Shown here piece by piece: positions 30,934 through 37,371 of a DNA stretch of 38,464 nucleotides; within the stretch, counting starts at the first letter, position 1, and each line of letters starts with the position of its first letter. The position numbers were made by a program, and so were the translations under genes. The stretch lies in assembly GCA_946630315.1 (NCBI GenBank), contig CAMOYT010000011.1, forward strand, positions 1 to 38,464, read 5' to 3'. The notes under the pieces were generated by a model, which saw nothing but the letters and a program-made list of their open reading frames with translations, was not told the DNA's origin and made no database searches. The stretch comes from an uncultured Bacillota bacterium. GTDB taxonomy: Bacteria > Bacillota_I > Bacilli_A > RF39 > UBA660.

Positions 30934-32598
30934 ATCTAAAATTACTGGTAAGATAATTGGTCTTCTACCTGTTAGAGTATTTATAAATGGATATAGAGCT
31001 TCTGTTATATCTGTTTTTAGTGTTGCAAATGTAGTTTTGTTGTCTGCTAAAGATGATTTTATAGTTTCTTCTGCTTTATTTTCTATTTTATGTATTAGTT
31101 CTTCATTTTCATTTACTAGAATAAAACCACGTGTAGTAATATTTGGTTTAATTAATAGTTCTCTTTGTTTCATATTAACATTTACTATTACTACTAAAAT
31201 TCCATCTTTAGACATTATTTGTCTATCTTTAATAACAGCTCCACCAATTTCTCCAATTCTATTACCATCTACATATATATCTTGTCCTGAATATGATTCT
31301 CCTCTTGTGATTATGTGATTTTTAAGATTTAGAGTATCTCCATTCTTTAAGATAAATGTATTTTCTTTAGGAATACCACAATTAATACCAATAGATGCTT
31401 GCTTCTTTAACATTCTGTAATCTCCATGGAATGGCATTAAATATTTAGGCCTTAATAATCTTATCATTAATTTTATTTCTTCTTCATTAGCATGTCCTGA
31501 TGTATGTAAGTCTTGTAATACACTATTTGTATATACTTTTACACCTTTTAAATATAATTTATTAATTGTTTTAGATATACTTAGGGCATTTCCAGGTATA
31601 GCAGATGATGAGAATATTACTACGTCATCTGGTCTTAATTTGATTTGTTTGTGTGTACCATTTGATATTCTTGATAGGGCTGCTAGAGGCTCTCCTTGAG
31701 AACCTGTACAAAGTAAACATACTTCACTTGGTTTTAAGTTGTTTGCTTCTTCTGCAGATATTAGTAGTTCTTTATGATCGATATATCCTGCATTTAAAGA
31801 TATATTTATATTATTTTCCATACTTCTACCAAAAATACAAACTTTACGATTATGTTTATAACATGTTTCAAAGATATGTTTTACACGATAAATGTTTGAA
31901 GCAAATGTTGCGATTATAATACGTGATGTTTTACATTTATCAAACATTTCACCTAATGTTTCATCAACTACTGATTCGGAATTTGAGAATCCTTCATTTA
32001 AAGCATTAGTTGAATCTCCAATAAGTAAGTCTACACCTTCTTCTCCTAATGTAGCCATTTTATATAAATTAGCCATTGGTCCGATTGGTGTTAAATCAAA
32101 TTTATAGTCACCTGTTGTACATATACGTCCATCTGGTGTTTTAATACTTATACCATGTGAATCTGGTATAGAGTGTGTTACTCTAAAAAATTCTACTTCT
32201 ATTTCTTTAAATTTTAGTTTAGTGTCTTCGGTATAGACAAATAAATTGTCAAATCTAATATTTCTGTCTTGTAATTTAACAGCAATTAACTCTTTAGCAT
32301 GATTAGGCGCATAGATAGCAGGTATATTTACTTGATTAAGTAAAAATGGAATACTACCTATGTGATCTTCATGACCATGAGTAATTAAAAGTGCTTTAAT
32401 TTTATCTTCGTTTTCTTTTAAGAAAGTAAAGTCTGGTAGGACATAGTCAACTCCCATTAATTCACTTTCTGGAAAACTTACACCGGCATCAATAATAACA
32501 ATCGCGTCTTTATGCATTACACAATACATATTTTTTCCGACTTCTCCTAAACCACCTAAAACAATTATTTTTGTTCCATTGGTTTCTTTATTATTCAT
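30913..32598 (-). CDS. rnj: ribonuclease J
   Basis: Metallo-beta-lactamase/beta-CASP nuclease with 5'-3' exonuclease and endonuclease activity in mRNA decay and rRNA maturation. The 561-residue protein has GGLGEVGKNMYCV, the metal site THGHEDHIGSIPFLL (near 73), GDYKFDLTPIG, the beta-CASP stretch IIIATFASNIYRVK, LHTSGHANEEEI and MPFHGDYRML. The length matches RNase J1/J2. Only one copy is in view, so J1 and J2 cannot be told apart; the proximity to rny, recA and pgsA recalls Bacillus rnjB (ymfA). AAAGGAG precedes the ATG. Confidence 0.95.
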   Translation of the reverse strand: MNNKETNGTKIIVLGGLGEVGKNMYCVMHKDAIVIIDAGVSFPESELMGVDYVLPDFTFLKENEDKIKALLITHGHEDHIGSIPFLLNQVNIPAIYAPNHAKELIAVKLQDRNIRFDNLFVYTEDTKLKFKEIEVEFFRVTHSIPDSHGISIKTPDGRICTTGDYKFDLTPIGPMANLYKMATLGEEGVDLLIGDSTNALNEGFSNSESVVDETLGEMFDKCKTSRIIIATFASNIYRVKHIFETCYKHNRKVCIFGRSMENNINISLNAGYIDHKELLISAEEANNLKPSEVCLLCTGSQGEPLAALSRISNGTHKQIKLRPDDVVIFSSSAIPGNALSISKTINKLYLKGVKVYTNSVLQDLHTSGHANEEEIKLMIRLLRPKYLMPFHGDYRMLKKQASIGINCGIPKENTFILKNGDTLNLKNHIITRGESYSGQDIYVDGNRIGEIGGAVIKDRQIMSKDGILVVIVNVNMKQRELLIKPNITTRGFILVNENEELIHKIENKAEETIKSSLADNKTTFATLKTDITEALYPFINTLTGRRPIILPVILDIKRDKQ

Positions 32599-32639
32599 AA
32601 AATCTCCTTTCTTTTTTGTAATAAAGAACTAACGAAAAG

Positions 32640-32668
32640 ATTATACTATAAAATGTTTTTTTTGTCTA
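32640..32668 (-). promoter_or_regulatory. promoter of RNase J
   Basis: Minus strand TAGACA (32668-32663), a 17-base spacer and TATAAT (32645-32640). Its -35 stands 4 bases from the -35 of the divergent MgtC-family gene. Confidence 0.65.
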
Positions 32669-32672
32669 TGAT

Positions 32673-32701
32673 TTGGAATTATTATTTTTTTGTGTTAAAA
32701 T
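32673..32701 (+). promoter_or_regulatory. promoter of the MgtC-family gene
   Basis: TTGGAA (32673-32678), a 17-base spacer ending in TGTGT, and TAAAAT (32696-32701), 20 bases before the ATG. Confidence 0.6.
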
Positions 32702-32721
32702 TATAGCTCTGGGGTGATTAT

Positions 32722-33429
32722 ATGGATATATTAGATTTTACAATTAGAATATTTATTTGTTTAATACTTAGTATGATTATTGGAGTAGAAAGACAATATA
32801 GGCATGGTTCTGTTGGTCTTAGGACTAATGTATTAGTAGGAATTGGAGCTTTTTTATTTAATTATGCAACTTATGGATTTATTGGACATGATCAAAGTAG
32901 AATTGCTTCTGGTATTGTATCTGGTATTGGTTTTTTAGGTGCTGGTATGATTATTAAGAATAATAGTAAGATTAAAGGTCTTAATACAGCTGCTACTTTA
33001 TGGTGTGTAGCAGCAATAGGTATTCTTACTTCAATGGGGATGATCCTTGAATCTGTTATTGGTACTGTATTTGTTGTTATATCAAATATATTTCTTAGAT
33101 TATTATCATTATTTATTATGAATAAGGTTAAGAAATTATATAGAGAAAAATGTGTATTAAAGATTACTTGTGATAAAGATTCTGAATTGATAGTTAGAAA
33201 TGGTATTTCTGAATTTGTTGAGAAGAATCAAATACAATTAATTAGTATGGAAAAAGATTATGTTTCTAAAGAAAGTGTTAAATTAGAAGTAGTATTTTTG
33301 ACTAGTAGAGTAGAAGAAGTAGAAGTATTAGTTTCTAATATTAGTGCAGAAGTTGGAGTAACATCTTTATCTTGGAAACATACTAAATATTATGATAGTG
33401 ATAATGAAGATAATTCAAATGATGAATAA
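32722..33429 (+). CDS. MgtC/SapB family membrane protein
   Basis: A 235-residue protein. The N-terminal MgtC domain has four or five membrane helices and the family motifs IIGVERQYRHGSVGLRT (near 20), GIGFLGAGMI (near 70) and GLNTAATLWCVAAIGIL (near 86). A cytoplasmic C-terminal domain of about 90 residues (CVLKITCDKDSELIVRNGI) has an ACT-like look, followed by an acidic tail. MgtC proteins are linked to survival at low magnesium and to control of F-type ATP synthase in pathogens; the function in commensal Firmicutes is unclear. No magnesium leader element was seen in the short 5' region. Confidence 0.88.
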   Translation: MDILDFTIRIFICLILSMIIGVERQYRHGSVGLRTNVLVGIGAFLFNYATYGFIGHDQSRIASGIVSGIGFLGAGMIIKNNSKIKGLNTAATLWCVAAIGILTSMGMILESVIGTVFVVISNIFLRLLSLFIMNKVKKLYREKCVLKITCDKDSELIVRNGISEFVEKNQIQLISMEKDYVSKESVKLEVVFLTSRVEEVEVLVSNISAEVGVTSLSWKHTKYYDSDNEDNSNDE

Positions 33430-33440
33430 TCTTTTTTATT

Positions 33441-33468
33441 TTGTATTAATATGTTGATATGATATAAT
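33441..33468 (+). promoter_or_regulatory. promoter of the ftsY operon
   Basis: TTGTAT (33441-33446), a 16-base spacer ending in TATGA, and TATAAT (33463-33468), an extended -10, 16 bases before the ATG. Confidence 0.65.
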
Positions 33469-33484
33469 AACAGCAGGTGATAAT

Positions 33485-34600
33485 ATGGGATTATTTAGTA
33501 AAATTAAAAATATGTTTAAAGGTACAACTGATGAAGTTGTGAAAGATGAAGTAATTGAAGAAGAAAAATCCACAAAAGATGTGGAAAAAGAAGAATTAGA
33601 TAAAGAAGAATCCACAGAAGCTGTGGAAGAAATAGTAATAGAAAAAGATGATAGTAAGGAAGAGAAGACTAAAAAAGAAGTTAAAATATATGAAAAAGGT
33701 CTTACTAAGAGTAGAAGAGGATTTGTTTCTAAACTTGCTAATCTAACTAATAAGTATAGTAAAGTTACTGATGAATATTTTGAAGAATTAGAAGAAATAC
33801 TTATTATGGCTGATATTGGTGTTAATACTGTTATGAACTTTATTGATCGATTAAGAGATAGGGTTGATAAAGAACATATTAGTGATCCTTCTGAATTAAA
33901 AGAAATTATTGTTGATGAATTATTTATTATATATGTTAATGATGAAGTGTTATCTAGTAAGCTTAAGTTTAATGAAAATGGACCAACTGTAATATTATTT
34001 ATTGGAGTTAATGGAGTTGGTAAAACTACTACTATTGGAAAGATTGCTTATCAATTAAAAAGAGATGGACATAAAGTATTATTAGTTGGAGCTGATACTT
34101 TTAGAGCTGGAGCTGTTGCTCAACTAGATGAGTGGAGTAAGAAAGTAGATGTTGGTTTCTTTGGAAAAGAAGAAGGCGCTGATCCATCTAGTGTTGTCTA
34201 TGATGGTATTGAAAAAGCTAAGAAAGAAGACTATGATGTAGTACTTGTTGATACTGCTGGAAGATTACAAAATAAAGTTAATCTAATGAAAGAATTAGAG
34301 AAAATGAATAAAGTAGTAGATGGCTTAGTAGATGGTGGTTGCTCTGAAACATTATTAGTAATAGATGCTACAACTGGACAAAATGGTATTATTCAAGCCA
34401 AAGCTTTTAAAGAAATAACTAATATTACTGGAATTGTTCTTACTAAATTAGATGGTACTGCTAAAGGTGGAATTGTACTTGCTATTAAAGAAGAAGTAGG
34501 AGTACCTGTTAAGTATATTGGACTTGGTGAAGGAAAAGATGATTTATCAGTATTTGACATTGAAAAATATATATATGGATTATTTAAGGATATGATGTAA
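33485..34600 (+). CDS. ftsY: signal recognition particle receptor FtsY
   Basis: GTPase that receives SRP-ribosome complexes at the membrane. The 371-residue protein has an amphipathic start (MGLFSKIKNMFKG), an acidic A region (residues 15-70), the N domain (RRGFVSKLANLTNKYSKVTD), and the G domain. G-domain motifs are FIGVNGVGKTTTIGKIA (near 175), GADTFRAGAVAQLDEWSKK, VDTAGRLQNKVNL and LTKLDGTAKGG. The A region holds a duplicated stretch whose DNA contains two TCCACA-N5-TGTGGA inverted repeats 42 bp apart. It is first of three abutting genes with a small membrane gene and ylxM. Confidence 0.97.
   Translation: MGLFSKIKNMFKGTTDEVVKDEVIEEEKSTKDVEKEELDKEESTEAVEEIVIEKDDSKEEKTKKEVKIYEKGLTKSRRGFVSKLANLTNKYSKVTDEYFEELEEILIMADIGVNTVMNFIDRLRDRVDKEHISDPSELKEIIVDELFIIYVNDEVLSSKLKFNENGPTVILFIGVNGVGKTTTIGKIAYQLKRDGHKVLLVGADTFRAGAVAQLDEWSKKVDVGFFGKEEGADPSSVVYDGIEKAKKEDYDVVLVDTAGRLQNKVNLMKELEKMNKVVDGLVDGGCSETLLVIDATTGQNGIIQAKAFKEITNITGIVLTKLDGTAKGGIVLAIKEEVGVPVKYIGLGEGKDDLSVFDIEKYIYGLFKDMM
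33569..33627. repeat. two TCCACA-N5-TGTGGA inverted repeats inside ftsY
   Basis: TCCACA-AAAGA-TGTGGA at 33569-33585 and TCCACA-GAAGC-TGTGGA at 33611-33627, 42 bp apart. They encode S-T-K-D-V-E and S-T-E-A-V-E in the acidic A region. TCC and GTG codons are uncommon in this window, so the exact reuse stands out. One half site (TTTTCCACA on the minus strand) fits the DnaA-box consensus TTWTNCACA. It may be a small coding duplication or a protein-binding site. Confidence 0.6.
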
Positions 34601-34888
34601 ATGAGTAAAAAGGAAGATAATAAGATAAGTCCAGTTAATAGATTTAATATTTTATGGGTTAATATACAAGTTATTATGACTATACTTGTAGTAATATTTC
34701 TTATACTTAGTTTTGTTTCTTCTAAAAAGTATTTTTTAGGAATGGAAGTATGTATGGGATTAGATTTATTAGTAATGGCTTATAATAATTATTTAATATA
34801 TAAGAGAAAGAATGTAACAGTTATGTATGCTATTATTGGAGTATTAGTACTTTTATATGCATTACTTGGTTTTATTGGGGTGATTTAA
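34601..34888 (+). CDS. small membrane protein between ftsY and ylxM
   Basis: A 95-residue protein with three predicted membrane helices: NIQVIMTILVVIFLILSFV (near 23-41), FLGMEVCMGLDLLVMAYNNY (near 46-64) and VMYAIIGVLVLLYALLGFIG (near 74-94). No family recognised. Its ATG directly follows the ftsY stop (TAAATG) and its own stop directly precedes the ylxM ATG, so the three genes are tightly coupled. Standard ftsY-ylxM neighbourhoods in Bacillus lack such a gene. A link to membrane targeting is only suggested by position. Confidence 0.75.
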   Translation: MSKKEDNKISPVNRFNILWVNIQVIMTILVVIFLILSFVSSKKYFLGMEVCMGLDLLVMAYNNYLIYKRKNVTVMYAIIGVLVLLYALLGFIGVI

Positions 34889-35182
34889 ATGGATGAAGTA
34901 GTTTATTATAATGAATTATATGATTTATATGGAGAATTACTTACTGAAAAACAAAGAGAATATTTTGAAGATTATTATTTTAATAATTTAAGTTATGCTG
35001 AAATGGCTGATGATTTTGATGTTAGTAGAAATGCTATATTTAAACAAGTACATATTGTTACTGATAAATTAATTGAATATGAAGATAAATTGCATTTATT
35101 AGAAAAGAAAAAGAAATTATTAGAAATAATTGATGAAGTAGAAGATAAAAATATTAAAAATAAGTTAGAAGAAATAATATAA
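34889..35182 (+). CDS. ylxM: YlxM family helix-turn-helix protein
   Basis: A 97-residue protein of the YlxM/p13 family, thought to assist the SRP pathway in Firmicutes. It has the sigma region 4-like HTH: LLTEKQREYFEDYYFNNLSY followed by AEMADDFDVSRNAIFKQV (residues 14-52). A charged helical tail follows. The ribosome site GGGGTGAT lies in the end of the preceding gene. In Bacillus and relatives ffh follows ylxM; here the operon ends with a strong terminator and no ffh is in the window. Confidence 0.93.
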   Translation: MDEVVYYNELYDLYGELLTEKQREYFEDYYFNNLSYAEMADDFDVSRNAIFKQVHIVTDKLIEYEDKLHLLEKKKKLLEIIDEVEDKNIKNKLEEII

Positions 35183-35200
35183 GACATATTATTTCTTTTT
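35171..35200 (+). terminator. terminator of the ftsY operon
   Basis: GAAATAATAT (35171-35180) and ATATTATTTC (35186-35195) form a 10-bp perfect stem with loop AAGAC, then TTTTT. It overlaps the ylxM stop. Confidence 0.9.
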
Positions 35201-35203
35201 GTA

Positions 35204-35212
35204 TGTTATAAT
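35204..35212 (+). promoter_or_regulatory. extended -10 promoter of the secreted MBL-fold gene
   Basis: TGTTATAAT (hexamer 35207-35212) follows the terminator T-tract by 3 bases and lies 17 bases before the ATG. No clear -35. Confidence 0.6.
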
Positions 35213-35229
35213 GATAGTAGGTGGATAAT

Positions 35230-37269
35230 ATGAAAAAGGTATTGTTAATAATATTGAGTATTTGTATATTTGGTTTTTTAAATGTAAATGCTAAAGAGGT
35301 AGCTATTTATTTTTATGGAGAAAATGGTTCAACTAATACTTCAGATTTTAAGATAAGTGGTGATTTGGTTAAATATGATAAAACTGATTGTGCTACTTAT
35401 AATGATACTGATACTATAAATAATATTAATAGTATTCGTAATAAGACTTTTACTTTAACTAAAAATAATTATGTATTGAAAAATACTCAAGAATGGTTTG
35501 CTTTAGATGATAACGATGTAAGACATTATTTTAGTCAAAATAAGAAGTATAAAGTGTTTGATTTAATTAAAGAATTAAAAATGACTAGTGAAGAATATCC
35601 TGTTATTAGTTTACATGCTAATTGGATATCTAAGAAATTGGATATTAAAGAAAATAGTAAATTAAAAAAGTTAGAAGTATATGATTATGTAAAAATTGAA
35701 GTTAATAATTCTTTAGATGAATCATTAAGTTATAAATCAAGTGATAGTAAGATAGCTAGAGTAACTTCTTTGGGTAGAATAATTGGTATTTCTCCAGGAA
35801 AGGCTACTATTACAGTTACTACTCCTAGTGGAAGAGTTGGTACTGTTTCTGTTAATGTTGTTAAGAAGAGTAAAAACTTGGTTAGGATACAATATAATGC
35901 TAATGGTGGAACAGTTGCTTCTAAAAAGTATTTAAAAACTGATAGTAATGGATATATATATGTAGATACAGAAATACAACCTGATAAAATAGCATATGGT
36001 TCATCAACTAGTAGTTCTGGACTTATTAATTATGATAATACTGATTATGTGTATGTTAGTAAAGCTGGTTATGTGGCTGTTCCTAGAGGAGAGTGGAATA
36101 CAAAACCTGATGGTACTGGTAAAAGTTATAGTCAAAGTAAAAAGTATAAAGCAAGTGATTTTTGTGATGCATCTAAGAAAGACTGTATAGTTACTTTATA
36201 TGTTAATTGGAAGAAGAAGACTACTAACAAAGTTCATTTTATTAACTTGGAAGGTCAAGGAGATTCAATATTATTAGAATCAAATGGTAAATATGGGCTT
36301 ATAGATACAGGTACTAAATATTCAAAGAGTCAGGTACTTAACTATTTAAAGAGTAATAATATAAATAAATTAGAATTTTTAATATTAACTCATAATCATA
36401 AAGATCATGTTGAAGGGGCTACTTATTTAGGTGATAATATTACTATTAATAAAGTATATATTAAGCATTACTTAGCTAATGATCTTTCTAATGGAAAAAA
36501 GACAAAAAATGATAAGAGTGAAATGATAAAAATTTATAATGATATTATTAATAAATTTAGAGGAAAGATTGTTTATGTTGATGCTGATTCCTCTTTTAAG
36601 GAATCTAATAATAAGAGTAAGTATATTACTTTGGGTGAAATGAAAGTATATTTTTATAATACTGCTCAAAGATTACAAAATAAAAGTAAGAATAGTAAAG
36701 AATATTATGATTATTATAAAGAAAGTTATTATGGTAATGATGAGAATGTTAATTCTATTGTTAATCTTATTAAAGTAAATAATTATAATATACTTTTAAC
36801 TGGTGATTTAGATAAAGATGCATTATTAAATGGATTATTTCAAAAGAGAATTGTTGGTAAAATTGATAGACTTGATTTATTAAAAATACCACATCATGGA
36901 GTTTTCAATTGTATTGGATTAGTTAAGAAAGATGATAAACCATCATTTTCAATGCCAATTGAAGCAAATAAATATGTAGTTACTAATACTATATCGGCTA
37001 AAAATAGTAGTTCTCAGGATGATGCTAGACATGATGCTATTAGTGACTATTATGTTTCTTTTGATAGAGCTAGTGATAATACACATTCTAAATATAATAG
37101 TTGTTTCTATAATCTAGTTAATAGAGATAAAAATAAAGCTAGAAAAATGATGTGTAATGCATATTATAGTAATGATACAAGTGATGAGGCCATTGTATTT
37201 GATTATTCTACTAGTAAAGTAGTAATTAAAGGAGATGGACAAGGTATTAATTCATCTAAGTGCAAATAG
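35230..37269 (+). CDS. secreted Big2 and repeat-containing metallo-beta-lactamase-fold protein
   Basis: A 679-residue predicted extracellular protein. It starts with a signal peptide (KKVLLIILSICIFGFLNVNA). Then come a beta-rich domain (25-130), a Big2-like domain (near 135-215, SKIARVTSLGRIIGISPGKA), and an InlB/Listeria-Bacteroides-like repeat (near 220-330, IQYNANGGTVASKKY to VTLYVNWKKK). The C-terminal half is an MBL domain of the ComEC/Rec2 C-terminal type: FINLEGQGDSILLES, LIDTG, LTHNHKDHVEGA, LLTGDLDKDALL and IPHHGVFNC. Metal ligands look intact. The substrate is unknown: nucleic acid by analogy with ComEC, or phosphocholine-type wall groups. No sortase motif or C-terminal anchor is visible. 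ATG 35230 is used rather than a GTG inside the ribosome site. Confidence 0.82.
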   Translation: MKKVLLIILSICIFGFLNVNAKEVAIYFYGENGSTNTSDFKISGDLVKYDKTDCATYNDTDTINNINSIRNKTFTLTKNNYVLKNTQEWFALDDNDVRHYFSQNKKYKVFDLIKELKMTSEEYPVISLHANWISKKLDIKENSKLKKLEVYDYVKIEVNNSLDESLSYKSSDSKIARVTSLGRIIGISPGKATITVTTPSGRVGTVSVNVVKKSKNLVRIQYNANGGTVASKKYLKTDSNGYIYVDTEIQPDKIAYGSSTSSSGLINYDNTDYVYVSKAGYVAVPRGEWNTKPDGTGKSYSQSKKYKASDFCDASKKDCIVTLYVNWKKKTTNKVHFINLEGQGDSILLESNGKYGLIDTGTKYSKSQVLNYLKSNNINKLEFLILTHNHKDHVEGATYLGDNITINKVYIKHYLANDLSNGKKTKNDKSEMIKIYNDIINKFRGKIVYVDADSSFKESNNKSKYITLGEMKVYFYNTAQRLQNKSKNSKEYYDYYKESYYGNDENVNSIVNLIKVNNYNILLTGDLDKDALLNGLFQKRIVGKIDRLDLLKIPHHGVFNCIGLVKKDDKPSFSMPIEANKYVVTNTISAKNSSSQDDARHDAISDYYVSFDRASDNTHSKYNSCFYNLVNRDKNKARKMMCNAYYSNDTSDEAIVFDYSTSKVVIKGDGQGINSSKCK

Positions 37270-37305
37270 GAGACATTAAATATGTCTCTTTCTTTTATTT
37301 TTTCT
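37270..37305 (+). terminator. terminator of the secreted MBL-fold gene
   Basis: GAGACAT (37270-37276), loop TAAAT, ATGTCTC (37282-37288), then a T-rich run. It ends at the -35 of the next promoter. Confidence 0.8.
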
Positions 37306-37333
37306 TGTAAAAAAAAAGATTTACTTGTATAAT
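37305..37333 (+). promoter_or_regulatory. promoter of the HerA-like gene
   Basis: TTGTAA (37305-37310), a 17-base spacer ending in TTG, and TATAAT (37328-37333). It gives a leader of about 30 bases with AGAGGGGA as ribosome site. Confidence 0.7.
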
Positions 37334-37371
37334 TTTATTTAGAATAGGGAAATAGTAAAGAGGGGAATAAT

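Noticed and set aside
31653..31919. Hydrophobic frame on + inside the RNase J gene
   Set aside because: Mirror of a conserved coding sequence; Leu/Tyr-rich composition is a frame artefact.
32602..32721. Magnesium riboswitch before the MgtC-family gene
   Set aside because: The leader after the predicted start is only about 15 bases, too short for a riboswitch.
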